From Nicotiana tabacum (lineage: Eukaryota; Streptophyta; Magnoliopsida; Solanales; Solanaceae): a DNA stretch of 64,000 bases. How positions within the stretch are numbered: position 1 is the first letter of the stretch; each line of letters begins with the position of its first letter. Shown here piece after piece: positions 32,266 to 44,789 of this stretch. The notes beneath the pieces are model-generated. The model was not told the DNA's origin and did not search any database. It saw only the letters and a list, made by a program, of their open reading frames with translations. The stretch covers positions 64,451,190 to 64,515,189 of the forward strand of contig NC_134097.1 of NCBI RefSeq assembly GCF_000715075.1, read 5' to 3'. The position numbers were made by a program, and so were the translations under genes.

Positions 32266-33310
32266 CGTCTAACACTTAGGCAAGCCATAGGGTGAAAGTT
32301 TATAAACTGAATCAGATTTTATATGCTACAACCAGCAGGCAGGCCTGACTCAGACTTCTTATCTGAACTATGTAATAAAACAGACTGTCTCGATCCTTTA
32401 AGTTTAATCATACCCTAAACAGTATGTGTAAGTCATGTTAACTACTTGGTTTTCTCTGCTTAAAGGAGGTCTATTTGAGCCTTTTCATTTGTTTATATGC
32501 TTCTCCATACTTGCCATACGTGTTTTGATTGTCGCCTTAGTATTTTACCTTTTGAAACCACAAATAAGCCCAATACCTCCTCTCTTTAGGATTAGTAGTC
32601 CCAAGTGTCTCCGGGGCTGATAAGATGGGGACGGATAATAGCATGCAATAAGTAAACGAGACCATTCTGCACTTTAATACCTCAACGGGGTGGGAAAGGG
32701 TAGATATGGATATGATGACCACGCGATAATATCTCGTGTAGCCCCTCATTGAGGAGTGATTACCGGATGTTGTGTGGGGTGATCCATATTATTAATAAAC
32801 CTAGGCCCCCCCTTCCCTTTGTTTTCTTTGTTTCTTTTAAATCTTTTAAAACCATTTCTTTCAAGAAAATCAACTCCTTTTAGTTCCTTTTTCTTACTTT
32901 TGTTTATTTGTAACCATTACGTGAAAATTCCCTCTTATTTGAAGTCTTTATTTGCCTATGTGTTATTTGCACTTAAGTCACAATAATAGCTTGGCCGGGA
33001 ACCACACTAGTGGATCCTGAGGGGTGCCTAACACCTTCCCCTTGGGATAATTTCAAGCCCTTACCCAATCTCTGGTTGTTCAAATCAAACCTTTCTTAGT
33101 GTCCTAATTCACTTAAATCATTAGGTAGCGACTCTTCAATTCAAACCCAATTCTCGAAAGGGAACGGGTTGTCTCCCAAATGTCACAAACCCGATTTTCG
33201 CGAGAAAAAAGGAGGGCGCGACAAGGAGATGACTGCAGTTCTTTATTTTCCTGTAATTCTTTGCTTTAGATGCTAGTGATAGGATTGGAGTTAGTGTTAG
33301 GATTAGGATT

Positions 33311-33956
33311 TTATGGGGTGAAGATTTGGTCATTGTGATTGAGGATTACATCAAGAACAACTGGTTTAGGACATAAATTTTGGATATCAGGAAGTTTAGG
33401 CATCAGATTACTAGCTTCCTCCTGCTTATCTCCATCAGCATCTACTCGCATCAGTTCGTGATCTTCCTCTAAGAAATGAAATCCAGCTTCAGACTCCTGA
33501 CCATCAACTACCTCCTTGTCTAGCTCGTCATCTGATTGTAATTTCCATTCTTCTTCTTCTGAATCATCCTCTACCTGTTGACTCCATAATCTCCCCATCA
33601 GTGGACTTCCTAAAGGAAAATTCTTTTTTTTTGTTCGACTGAGCAGCCTTATCAATTTGTTTCACATATGCTCCTCCTTGTTCATTAGTCACACTAGCAT
33701 CAATTCCCTTTGAGACATTCCTTGGATTGACAGTATCTTCTTTAGTGTTCAATGTTTGTGAAGGGATCTCTTGGCCTGAATTATTAGTAATAACATTGTT
33801 GCCTCCAAAGGCTCTATTGACCCATTGTGCTGTGGATTCCTTTAACATTGCTTGTTCTTTCTCCTTATCCTTTTGGTTTATACATTCTTTGACAATATCC
33901 TTACGAGCTGCAATCCCAGGTGACGAAGGATTATAAATTGGTGCAGTTGGATTCAA
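33311..33956 (-). pseudogene. LINE ORF1, acidic middle part
   Basis: Two overlapping open stretches in different frames (33564-33956 and 33311-33655) read as one degraded low-complexity, Glu/Asp-rich region (DDSEEEEWKLQSDDELDKEV). It lies between the zinc knuckle and the C-terminal tail, the usual layout of plant LINE ORF1 proteins. A frameshift separates the stretches. Confidence 0.6.
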
Positions 33957-34228
33957 GGTTCTCCAAGTTTCAGTAGGAGTAGATTTATTCTTTTCAAATC
34001 AAAGAAAGAAGAGCCCTCCGATTCGGGCCCTTTCCCACCTCCTTAGTATGAATTTTTTTTCTCCTTTTTCTTTGTTGCGTACTTAACCTGAACCCTGTCT
34101 ATGAGTATAGCAATCCTTTGAATCTTTCCTAATCCGCTTTCTCTTTTTCTTATGCCTTGGGAACCCAGTCTTTAGGAGAAGCAGCTGCTCACTCGTGACA
34201 ATGGATGCCTGCTTATGTCAAACTATCC

Positions 34229-34776
34229 TCAATCTCTTTCCCCTAAAGCTAGGATTTTTTTCTTTCTTTCTCCTTCAACCCAAGCAAAAGGATTTCTATT
34301 GCTGCGATTGACCTGATTTTGCTCCACCAAAGCTAGCTGATTGTTCTCTTCATTATCATCTGCATCCTCCACCAAAGCAGCAAACTTTTTAGTCGTTTGA
34401 ACACCATCAACAGGAACAATTTCTTTTCCACAGTTGCCTTGTGCTTGTTCCTGTTGAACATGTTTCTTGGCACGATTATCTCGCACTTCCTTCCATTATC
34501 ATCAACATTACCAACAACTTTTCTACTTGAAAGGATCATTAATGGACCCTTATTTTGTTCCTATTTTCCCGCAACTGTTTGCTTCACTTTGTTATTAGAC
34601 TCCATTAGTTCTGGATGAATTCGCCAATATTCAAACTGATCATGACCTTGTATTTTGCATTGCTTACAATACTTAGGTAGAAAATCATAATTGATCTTCA
34701 CCCATTCAGTCCTTACCTCTCCTGTAGCCTCATTCTCGATATCCATACGAACCTTCTTAGGTAAATTTACTAACAA
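34229..34776 (-). pseudogene. LINE ORF1, zinc knuckle region
   Basis: The stretch 34561-34776 has NLPKKVRMDIENEATGEV then KINYDFLPKYCKQCKIQGHD. The knuckle is C37-x2-C40-x4-H45-x4-Y50; the last Cys is replaced by Tyr, so zinc binding is probably lost. A further open stretch (34229-34486) continues the protein in another frame. The domain is typical of gag-like, RNA-binding ORF1 proteins of plant L1 elements. Confidence 0.75.
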
Positions 34777-35338
34777 GTCAACTAGGACTTAACTCTTGCA
34801 CAACTAGGCCTAGTTTTGTTAATTGTAGCCATGTCAAGATGCAATGACTTCCCCACAGTTGAGGCTAATCATGAAAACAAGCATTCCTTTACAAAGAAGC
34901 TAGGCAGCAAACCAGGAAAGGAAATCCACGCCATAGGCATTGGTGTTTCTTCCCGGCCTTGAATTTTGCATCGTAAATTAGTAGTCGCAACTGATATTCA
35001 TATCCAGCCTTGTCTTTGAATAATAAGCATTTTTCGACATAAAGTTAATGAAATCTTCCCATAACGTCAATATTATCAAGACATGTCGATCTCTAAGGAA
35101 ACCAACACTACATTATCCTTTAATTCCACATTGACTTGGTATGATTCTACGTAACTCTTGAAGTTCTGGCCAACCATATGATAGTTTGCCAACAACTGCA
35201 TATTGTAAACCTTCAGTTACATTCATATGATCAACCTCAACTTCTGTAAACTTGACAAAAAGTTCTCCATGTAAAACAATGGCATGTCACATAGGGATAG
35301 GCTCAACAAAAGTTTTTGTATTAGGGTTCGCGTGCATG

Positions 35339-38324
35339 CACTACAACAAATTCTATTATCAGTGATAAATTATTTTGTCACCTAAAATACATTTTTCGTC
35401 ACCAAAGAAGTTTTGTGACGAGTTTTTTTTTTTGTCAAATTTTTGTCGCTAAAACACCGTCACTAATAGTATACACAGACAACTTTGTGTTTCGTCACTA
35501 AATAAAATTATATTAACTACGAAATTTATTTTCTTCCCTAAATATGTAGTATTTATGACGAACTTGTTTGTCATAAAAAGTATAAAAAAGTCATACATAA
35601 TAGTGTGATTTCATCCCTAAAAAAGTTAATGCGGACGAAATTACCTCGTCACTAACTATTTACTTTAATTAGTGACCACATCGATCGTCTCTAAAACTAT
35701 ATGTATTTCGTAGTTGAACAAACACAATTTTGTCACTAAATACTACCTTTTATATACAAAAAAGTATATTGTCCCTAAAAATTACTGACAACTTTGCTTT
35801 TGTAAAACTGATTTACAATTTTGTAGTTGAAAACTATTATTTCATCACAAAAAATATTATTTTCATATGATTAGTGACAATTACAATTGTCATAAAACTA
35901 AGCAATTCATAGTCGAATTATGATGTAGTCGTTCATAAAAAAGGGCTACTAAAGGTAAAAATTTTGGTTACTAATTACAAACATTTGATTATGTATCGAT
36001 CCGTAATGGTACTACTTATAATTAGTATTTTACTATTTTTTTTGTTAATCCAAAAATTTATCATTGCATCAATTGGAATACTTACATAATAAAACATACA
36101 AGGTAATAACAAAAATCTGCAGCCGTGATCATAAAATCAAGAACAATATTAAAATAATATCTCATTACAAATCCCTAAATTAAAACACATAAATAAAATA
36201 AATAAAATTTATCTAATCGAAATACATGAATATTGATTATTGAAAAAAAAGAAGTAAGTTGCTTCCCCAAATGCTAGTGCATGTCTAATAGCTTCACTCT
36301 TGAATAAATTTCAATCTTCATGTACTTGCGAAAAGTTAAAGAAGTTATAAATTTAATACATACTTTTTTATCACATGAATTAGAAAAAATACATTGTAAA
36401 CGTATAATTACAAATTAAATATTAATTGAAATTATAGAATGAGAAATAAGTATTGATAGAGACACTTCTCCAATTGTTCTTTAATCATTACCACAAGAAT
36501 TCAGACTGGACGGTAAACTTTTGAGCAGTTAATCTCTGAAAAATTAAACAAGAGTAGTCAAAATTTCTTCATATGCTTACAATTAATTAAAAAATAATAA
36601 TAAGAACACCCTAATAAATACATACCTAATTTGTAATGCCCTAAATACATATTGAAAGAAAGTAAAGTAGGTAATATACCTTGTCTTAAAACGCCCATCA
36701 TCCTAGATTTGATCTTCTATGCTTTTAAATCAACAAATAGTTTTGGAAAACAGACACATGGGAGAGAGGTGATAAATCGATGGTGAAATTGCAGATTTTA
36801 CTAGGGAAGCGGTTTGATTTGGAGGATGAAGTGATACTTAACGTGATATGAGGAGGAAAAATAGGGAGGAACTAAAAATAGGCGGCAATAGTCAATTAAA
36901 AGAGAGATTTGGGTGGGAAAGGAGGGAAACTTGCCGCTACTTTTTGTGAAACTGAAGAAAAAATAGAAACAATTTTTTTTTCCAAAAATTAAGTATTTTA
37001 TTTTATGATGAAAGAAAATTAAGTATTTTGTCAATGATAAAATAGTTTTACTGTACCAACTGCAAAAATATTGTTGCCAAATTTATTAACACTTTGAATT
37101 TATTGTATTACCACAAAATACCACATGAGTAATTTTTTTGTTAACAAGTAGCAATTCATTATTAAAAGTATTTATACCAATAATTAAACCAAACTGCTGC
37201 CATTTATTAAAACCTACAAAAAATTATTATCTTACATTGTGTAAAATATTTAACATAGTCAATTCATACTTTTATTATAGTGGAAACAGAGACGGATCCA
37301 ATGTTTTAAAATTATAAGCACATTAATGACTTTAACATAAAATTAATGCTTGTCATTATGTCAAGTGATGCGGAAAGTATTTTATGACTTGCTATTAAAT
37401 ATGCACAACTATTGGATAAGATTTGGCTTAAATATGTTTAACTAAAAATCTGAAAAACTAATTCCTTAAAAGTTTTAAACTAGAAATATGAACTGAAGAA
37501 TGAAGATGAGAAATCAAAAAGTTTAAAACAATAACCCAATAGTTAAATAATATTAAATCATCTAACCCGATACCAATAATTCAATATCACTTTTTCTAGA
37601 GGATGATCAATTTATTTCTAGTTGCAAATATTCTAGATGTAAATGAAAAAAAAAAAAAAGGAACACATATTTTGCAAAAAGAGAAATTAAAACTTTTTCT
37701 CCTAAAAATATACCTAAACAAAAATAGAAAAGGAAAATATCTTTTTTTGAAGGAATAAAATTGTGTTTAAGATACAAATGCATTCATAACAATTCCTGAC
37801 ATAAGTAAAGAAATAAATCGATATAATTACAACTTTAAGAACATAAAATTTAGTTATGAAATAGCAAGAAGTCGATCAATATTTTATTTTAATTTTTTTA
37901 TTTTTATAATAGTATAGATATATTATTCAAACCACGATGAAATTAACAAGAAAATATACTACGGACTTTTTGAAATTATTGCTAATAAATGAATCTATAA
38001 AAATAATTCCTGCAACAAATTTGCAATGAGTTGGTTAGCTGTAGATCCTGAAAAATTTATAATGATATTGTGGCTAATGTTACTAAATAAGTACCGATAA
38101 TCCATCTTTTTGATGAAAACCTTAGTAGATAAAAATTTTGCTACGAAATATGTATTTCGTCGCTAAAGTATGTGACTTGTGCATTTAAGTATGATTGTAA
38201 CTTTTGTCCTAAAAAGTCAATAATTAGCGATGAACTTTCTATGGTACCTAATAATCTCATACGTGAAATAACGATGATACGATGATTGTCACTAATTGTT
38301 TATGCTATTAGGGACAAAAATCCC
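35339..38324. mobile_element. CACTA-like non-coding element, right end lost
   Basis: The left end is CACTACAACAAATTC, inserted in LINE ORF1. Subterminal sequence has many copies of TCGTCACTAA/TTTTGTCACTAA-type motifs (35380-35960), and related motifs return at 38095-38324 (TTTCGTCGCTAAAG, TTGTCACTAATTG). No coding capacity was recognised in the AT-rich middle. The matching right terminus is absent because the sequence changes abruptly into Gypsy-1 LTR at about 38325. A TATAGTG at 37276-37282 was considered as an end but has no matching duplication. Confidence 0.6.
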
Positions 38325-38864
38325 ACCGCGGTCGCGAAGACCGCAAAAACATTGAATTTTTCATTTTCTCTCAACTATAGGTCCGTTTTATACCAAACCA
38401 CTTCTGATTCTTACCAAATTCAAGAAAAGCAACTTAATTATTATTTCAAGCTTGTACCGGGCTCCGGAACAAGGATATGGGCCCGATAACATCAAGAATT
38501 ACATCAATTCACTTCTAAAAATCTTTATATTTTCCAAAAAATAATTTTAAAAAAAATTCATTTCTATGGCTTGGGACCTCGAAATTCGATTCCGGGCATA
38601 TGCCCAAGTCCCAAATTTTACTACGGACTCCTACGAGACTGTCAGATCACGGGTCCGGGTCCGTTTACCAAGAATATTGACCAAAGTCAACTTAAATTCA
38701 TTTTAAAAGCAAAATTCATCATTTTCCCAGATTTTCACATAATAGCTTTCCGGATACACACCCGAATTATGCATGCAAATCGAGGTGAGACAAAAAGGAG
38801 GTTTTAAGGCCTTGGAACACAGAATTTATTTCCAAAACAAGTGATGACCTTTTGGGTCATTACA
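38325..38864 (-). repeat. Gypsy-1 3' LTR, truncated
   Basis: This is the first 540 bp (minus sense, starting TGTAATGACCC) of a 2.7-kb LTR. It is clearly homologous to 46230-46772 and, in its last 20 bp, to about 45990-46010. The remaining 1.9 kb or more is missing at the junction with the CACTA-like element. Confidence 0.8.
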
Positions 38865-38876
38865 TTCTCCACCTCT
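38865..38876 (-). promoter_or_regulatory. Gypsy-1 polypurine tract
   Basis: AGAGGTGGAGAA on minus, directly before the TG of the 3' LTR. Confidence 0.8.
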
Positions 38877-40305
38877 AAAATAACCGTTCGTCCTCGGACG
38901 GATATGAGAAGGAAGTACTTGAGTCGGAGAAAAGATGAGGATATCGGCTCCGCATATCGGATTCAGACTCCCAGGTCGCTGCCTCAACAGGCTGACCTCT
39001 CCACTGAACACGAACAGAAGGGAAACTCTTCGATCTTAACTGATGAACCTGCCGGTCTAGAATAGCTATCGGCTCCTCCTCATAGGACAAGTCCTTGTCC
39101 AAGTGGATAGTGCTGAAGTCTAACACGTGGGATGGATCACCGTGATATTTCTGAAGCATGGACACATGAAACACTTGATGCACGACTGATAAACTCGGCG
39201 GCAACACAAGTCTGTAAGCCACCTCTCCCACTCGATCAAGAATTTCAAACTGGCCAATGAATCTAGGGCTAAGCTTGCCCCTCTTCTTAAATCTCATTAC
39301 GCGCTTCATAGGTGACCCCCGAAACAACACCCGCTCGCTGACCATGAATGCCACATCACGAACCTTACGGTCGGCATAACTCTTTTGCCTAGATTGAGCT
39401 TTACGAAGCCTATCTTGAATGATCCTGACCTTGTCCAAGGCCTCCTGTACTAGATCTGTACCCAACAACCGAGCCTCTCCCAGCTCAAACCATCCAACCG
39501 GCGACCGACACCGCCTACCATATAAAGCCTCATAAGGAGACATCTAGATGCTCGACTGGTAACTATTGTTGTAGGCAAACTCAGCTAAAGGCAAAAACTG
39601 ATCCCACGAGCCTCCAAAGTTAATAACACAAGCTCAGAGCATATCTTCCAAAATTTGAATAGTACGCTTGGACTATCCATCCGTCTGAGGATGAAATGTT
39701 GTGCTCAACTCGACCCATGTGCCCAACTCACGCTAAACTGCACTCCAGAAATATAAGGTAAACTATGTACCTCAGTCAGAAATGATAGACACGGGCACAC
39801 CATGAACACGAACAACCTCCCGGATATAGATCTCAGCTAACCTCTCAGAAGAATAGGAGACTGCCACAAAAATGAAATGTGCTGATTTGGTCAGCCTATC
39901 AACAATAACCCATACTGCATCGTATTCCTTTGAGTCCGTGGGAGTCCAACAATGAAGTTCATAGCGATACGCTCCCACTTCCACTCAAGAATCTCTATCT
40001 TCTGGAACAAACCACCAGGTTTTTTTTGCTCGTACTTTACCTGTTGATAATTCAAACACCGAGCCACACGCAACAATATCCTTCTTTATCCTCTTCCACC
40101 AATAATGCTGTCGCAAATCCTGATACATCTTAGTGGCGCCCAGATGAATAGAGTACCGGGAACTATAGGCCTCCTCTAGAATTAACTCCCGGAGTCTATC
40201 CACATTAGGCGCACAAATACAACCCTGCATCCTCAAAACTCCATCCTCCCCAACTGCAAACTGCTTGGCACCACCGTGCCGCACTGTGTCTCTAAGGACA
40301 CACAA
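38875..40305 (-). pseudogene. Gypsy-1 integrase with chromodomain-like tail
   Basis: From 40305 downward: a zinc-binding HHCC region (HLGATKMYQDLRQHYWW, then CLNYQQVKYEQ in a shifted frame, with the first Cys of CLNC changed), core blocks WERIAMNFIVGLP and VWVIVDRLTKSAHF, and a 222-codon open stretch (38875-39543). The last begins MSPYEALYGRRCRSPVGWFE, carries RSRQKSYADRKVRD-like sequence and ends with VQWRGQPVEAATWESESDMR and RYPHLF, the chromodomain-like end of Tekay elements. It would join cDNA to host DNA. Frameshifts near 39985 and a missing stretch between 39543 and 39772 make it inactive. Confidence 0.85.
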
Positions 40306-40329
40306 ATGAGGATCATCATACTGCCGATC

Positions 40330-40965
40330 TCAGATACGCTTAAATAATGAAGAACGAGCGACTGTGAAAGCTAACACACGGCTAGGCTTAGAAACATCCA
40401 ACCTTACGAACTGATTGGCCAAAGCCTGAACATCCAAAGCAAGCGGTCTCTCACCGACCAGAATATACGCAAGACTGCCCATACTGGCTGACTTCCTACT
40501 CAAAACATTAGCCACCACATTGGCCTTTCCCGGATGATATAAGATGGTGATATCATAGTCTTTCAATAGCTTCAACCACCTTCTCTGCCTCAAATTTAGC
40601 TCCTTCTTCTTGAACAAGTATTGCAAACTCTTGTGATCCGTGAAAACCTCACATGACACCCCATACAAATAGTGCCTCCAAATCTTCAACGCGTGAACAA
40701 TGGTTGCTAACTCCAAATCATGAACCGGATAGTTCTTATTAAGAATCGTCAACTGCCGCGAAGCATAAGCAATGATCTTGCCATTCTGCATCAACACCGT
40801 ACCAAGTCCAATACGAGATGCATCACAATAAATTGTATATGGCCCTGAACCTGTGGGCAAAACCAACACTGGTGCCGTAGTCAAAGCTCTCTTGAGCCTC
40901 TGAAAGCTCACCTCACACTCGCCTGACCACCTAAACTGGGCACCCTTCCGGGTCAACCTAGTCAT
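40330..40965 (-). pseudogene. Gypsy-1 RNase H domain
   Basis: A 211-codon open stretch begins [20 protein letters not shown] and carries [62 protein letters not shown] and [19 protein letters not shown]. These are the D-E-D-D RNase H blocks in order. The usual ADALSR is ANVLSR. The best preserved domain of the element, separated from RT by a stop at about 40981. Confidence 0.88.
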
Positions 40966-40989
40966 CGGGGCTGCAATAGACTAAAACCC

Positions 40990-41922
40990 CTCCACAAACC
41001 AATGGTAATAACCCTCCAAACCCAAGAAACTTCGGATCTCCGTAGCTGACGCGGGTCTAGGCCAGTTCTTAACTTCCTCTATCTTTTTCGGGTCCACCTG
41101 AATACCCTCTGCTGAAACAACGTGACCCAAGAATGCAACTGAACTCAACTAGAACTCACACTTCGAAAACTTAGTATACAACTGATTATATCTCAGAGTC
41201 TGAAGAACAACTCTCAGATGTTGCTCATGCTCCTCCTGGCTGTGGGAATAAATCAAAATATCATCAATGAAGACTATCACAAATGAATCCAAGTAAGGCT
41301 TGAGTACTTAGTTCATCAAATCCATAAAAGCTACTGGGGCATTTGTTAACCCAAATGACATCATCAAGAACTCATAATGCCCGTACCGAATGTAGAAAGC
41401 TGTATTAAGGACATCGGATGCCTTAATCCTCAACTGATGGTAGCCAGATCTCAAGTCAATCTTCGAAAATACTTCAGCACCTTGAAGCTGATCAAACAAA
41501 TCATCAATCCTCGGCAATGGATACTTATTCTTGATTGTAACCTTGTTCAACTGTCAGTAATCTATACACATCTTCATCGATCCATACTTCTTCTTAACAA
41601 ACAACACTGGCGCACCCCAAGGCGAGACACTAGGCCTAATAAAGCCCTTATCAAGCAAGTCTTGCAACTGCTCCTTCAATTCTTTCAACTCAGGCGGGGC
41701 CATACGATACAGTAGGATAGAAATGGGCTGGGTTCCCGGAGCCAAATAAATGCAGAAGTCAATATCCCTGTCGGGTGGCATGCCCGACAGGTCTGAAGGA
41801 AACACCTTAGGAAACACATGAATGACAGGCACATAATCTATAGAAGGAACCTCAACACTAGAATCATGAACATATGCCAAATAGGCCAAACATCCCTTCT
41901 CAACCATTTGCCGAGCCTTCAT
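40990..41922 (-). pseudogene. Gypsy-1 reverse transcriptase
   Basis: Open stretch 41554-41922 has FPSDLSGMPPDRDIDFCIYL, then PPELKELKEQLQDLLDKGFI and WGAPVLFVKKKYGSMKMCID. Open stretch 41308-41550 has [17 protein letters not shown] and [15 protein letters not shown]. After a further stop, [10 protein letters not shown] carries the catalytic FIDD. Stops lie at about 41551 (TGA where Arg is conserved), about 41305 (TAA) and about 41150 (TAG where Trp is conserved). The pattern fits point decay of an otherwise collinear domain. Confidence 0.88.
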
Positions 41923-42044
41923 ATATGAGATAACACTACGGGTAGAATGACCAGGAGTCCCTCTCCACTCTAATAAGGCAACCCCGGCAAGGCTAAGGTC
42001 ACAGTCTTGGCATGACAGTCCAAGATAGAGTGGTAAGGTGATAA

Positions 42045-42290
42045 TCAGTCCATCCCCAATATGACATCAAAATCAACCATGTCCAAAAGTAATAAGTCTA
42101 CTCGGGTCTCAAGACCCCCAATCATCACTATACAAGAACGATGGACACGATCTAACACAATAGAATCACCCACCAGTGTAGACACATATACAGGAGCACT
42201 CAAAAAATCACTAGGCATGATCAAATACGGTGCAAAATAAGAGGACACATAGTATGTAGACCCTAGATCAAATAGTACTAAAGCATCCTT
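42045..42290 (-). pseudogene. Gypsy-1 aspartic protease
   Basis: The minus frame shows VLFDLGSTY (the D-x-G-S/T active-site region), then SSYFAPYLIMPSDFLSAPVY and VDLLLLDMVDFDVILGMD, which ends with the ILGMDWL signature. It lies between gag and RT as expected. It would process the polyprotein; upstream and downstream breaks make that unlikely. Confidence 0.75.
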
Positions 42291-42294
42291 ACTA

Positions 42295-43859
42295 CAAACC
42301 GAAAGAGTACCTGTGATAGTTGCATCGGAAGCCTTAGCCTGAGGCCTACCTGGAAGAGCATAACATCGGGGCTGGGCCCTACCACTCTATAATACATCTC
42401 TGGGATGGCCTCCTGCTGGCTGGCCTCCACCTCTAGCGGCTTGACCTCCACCTCTAACACCTCTACCTCCACCTCTAGCTGGTTGAGCGGGAGGTGGAAC
42501 ACTCGATGCCTAAACCATGACACAGGAACCCTGATGCTGAGAACTGCTCGGTGCTTGAAGGCAAAGTTTAGCAATATGCCTCGTGTTGCCACAAGTAAAA
42601 CAAGCCCTCGGCTGCTGGAACTGTCGACCCCGAAAACTCTGGAGCATAGGTGTACTGATAGAACTGACGATGCACTATAGGACTGCTGATCAGAATACTG
42701 CATGTGAGAACCACGACCACCTGGGGCACTGTGAGAAGCCTGAAGTGCTGAATGAAATGGCCTGGGAGGATGGCCCCTACCAAAAGAATCCCTGCCCCCA
42801 GACGAGGCACCACTGAACCTACCAAAATGACGAGGTTTCTTGTCAGACCCCTGACCACCCTCCTGTGATAGAACCATCTCAACTCTATTGGCCACATTGG
42901 CTGCATCCTGAAAAGAAATCTCGCTTCCCGTCTCCGTATCCATCTGCAATTGAATAGGCTGAACGAGTCCCTCAATGAATTTCCTCACTCTCTCTTAGTG
43001 GGAAGTATAATAAGAGCATGACGGGCCAAGTCAGTAAATCTATTCTCGTGCTAAGTAACGGTCATAGAACCCTACTGGAGACGCTCAAACTACCTCCGAT
43101 AGTACTCCCTCTGAGTGATAGGAAGAAACTTCTCCAGAAATAACTAAGAAAACTGATCCCAAGTCAAAGCTGGTGACCCAGCTAGCCTAGCCAAACAATA
43201 ATATCTCTACCAAGTCTTGGCAGATCCACACAAGCAAAAAGCAGCAAAGTCGACCCCATTGGTCTCCACTATCCCCACGTTCCTGAGAACCTCATGACAT
43301 CTATCTAAATAATCCTGGGGATCCTCAGAAGATGCACCGCTGTAAGTGGTAGTGAAGAGCTTGGTAAACCTGTCCAATCTCCATAAGGCATCAGCATACA
43401 TAGATGGCCCCTCTCCGGTCTGTGCCACAATACCAGCTGAACTACCCTAACTGGCTGAGCTGCTGGAGTCTGAAACTGGGGAGCCATCTGCTCCAAAGTG
43501 CGAGTAGCAGGAGTTTGGGATCCTCCTCTAGCCTGAGAGTCGGCTGGTGCTACAGGAAGCAAGCCTGCCTGGGCGACACTCTCCATAAGGCCCACTAGAC
43601 CAACCAGAGCATCATAAAGTACTGGGGTGGCGATGAACCCCTTTGGGACCTAAGCTGGCCTCACTAGAACTGACTGGGCTGGAACCTCCTGGTCAAACTC
43701 AACCTGGGGCTCTGCTACTGGTGCTGCTGCTCGAGCTTTGGGCTGAGCTCTGCCTCTACCTCGGTCCCTAGCATGGCTTCTGCCTCTGCCCATCTCAAGA
43801 GCTGCTACTAGGGGCTCGAGTTGCTGGTCAGCTGATGAAACGGTATGTGTTCTCACCAT
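42295..43859 (-). pseudogene. Gypsy-1 gag
   Basis: The start is placed at MVRTHTVSSADQQ (43859), because the same MVRTH start is seen in Gypsy-2. The order is a Gly/Arg-rich head (GRGRSHARDRGRGR), a capsid region (DALWRLDRFTKLFTTTYSGA, DPQDYLDRCHEVLRNVG), then KFIEGLVQPIQLQMDTETG and a Ser/Gly-rich stretch. A CCHC zinc knuckle, CFTCGNTRHIAKLC, is at 42561-42602. Frameshifts near 43420 and 42650, and TAG codons near 43030-43070 where Gln is usual, break the frame. Gag would build the RNA-packaging particle. Confidence 0.8.
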
Positions 43860-44041
43860 CTGCGTGAGAACAGAATAGAAGTTCAATTAGCATTGAGAAA
43901 TCAAGTCGTACGATAGGAAAGGATAGATGTGAAGTTTTTCCTAACTCTGTAGCCTTTGGGGGATAAATACAGACGTCTCCGTACCGATCCCTCAGACTCT
44001 ACTAAGCTTGTCCGTGAATTGTGAGACCTAAGTAACCTAGA

Positions 44042-44053
44042 GCTCTGATATCA
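44042..44053 (-). promoter_or_regulatory. Gypsy-1 primer binding site
   Basis: The minus strand reads TGATATCAGAGC, one mismatch from the initiator-Met-tRNA complement, just inside the 5' LTR. Confidence 0.8.
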
Positions 44054-44789
44054 ACTTGTCATGACCTAGATTTCCCACCCTCGGGAGCCGTGATGGCGCC
44101 TACTAGTGAAAGCTAGGCAAGTGAATTGTTCTAATTGCTTAACATTTTTCATATATTTTAATTCTTTAACGATGGTGAACAAACATCATATAAACAACAA
44201 ATATATAAAGCGGAAGACTGAGACGTAACAATTTAACAATGATACCAATGCTAATCCATAACATAAACTACCCAGAACTAGTGTCACAATATCACAGACT
44301 ATCTAGGAATATTACAAATAAGGGTCCGAAAGATAAATACAATGTTGTCTCTGAAATACATAAAAGAAACAGAATGGAAAGATAGAAGGAGACGCCAAGG
44401 CCTGCGGACACTCCAGGACTACCTCGGGTCGCCTGAATGGGCTGAAGTCAACAACCTCACTGCGGTCCAAAAGCTGCAGCACCGGGATCTGCACACAGTG
44501 CAGAGTGTAGTATCAGCACAACCAACCCCGTGTGCTGGTAAGTGCCCAGCCTAACCTCGGCAAAGTAGTGACGAGGCTAGGACCAGACTACCAAATAAAC
44601 CTGTGCAGTTTAATCATATTTAACGGAAATAAAAGCAGATATTTACAATTAAAGATGGGAGGGAAAAACATGTTGCGGGGAATATCAGATAACAACAGAA
44701 TACCAATAGAGGAATGTAAAGAAAAGCCATAATTCAATTGCCAACAAGAATAAGAAAAACAACACAATATTCACTTTCATTTCTTTCTT

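Larger units (their letters stand above)
28157..33223 (+). mobile_element. Solo LTR, Ogre/Tat-like, about 5.07 kb
   Basis: It starts TGTTGATACCC, ends GGGCGCGACA and is flanked by a perfect 5-bp duplication AGGAG (28152-28156 and 33224-33228). No internal region, primer site or polypurine tract is present, so it is a solo LTR left by LTR-LTR recombination. The length and the block GGGGTGCCTAACACCTTCCC near its 3' end resemble Ogre/Tat LTRs of Solanaceae (from memory). It splits LINE ORF1. Small Phe/Cys-rich open frames around 29254-29662 reflect pyrimidine-rich sequence and are not genes. Confidence 0.82.
33224..35338 (-). mobile_element. L1-type LINE, 5' segment (ORF1)
   Basis: Minus-strand ORF1 of the LINE in broken frames. 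At its right (5') end, frames with GKSLHLDMATINKTRPSCAR resemble the DUF4283/zinc-knuckle protein of plant LINEs. The 5' end of the LINE is lost: the sequence is cut by the CACTA-like element starting at 35339. A small 3' host portion right of the solo LTR begins with AGGAG. Confidence 0.78.

Noticed and set aside
37260..37282. TATAGTG as right end of the second CACTA-like element
   Set aside because: Poor match to the left terminus and no 3-bp duplication; related subterminal motifs continue to 38324.
42405..42816. Plus-strand ORFs opposite Gypsy-1 gag
   Set aside because: Shadow frames of the minus-strand gag; Ser/Thr-rich translation mirrors the Gly/Arg-rich coding strand.
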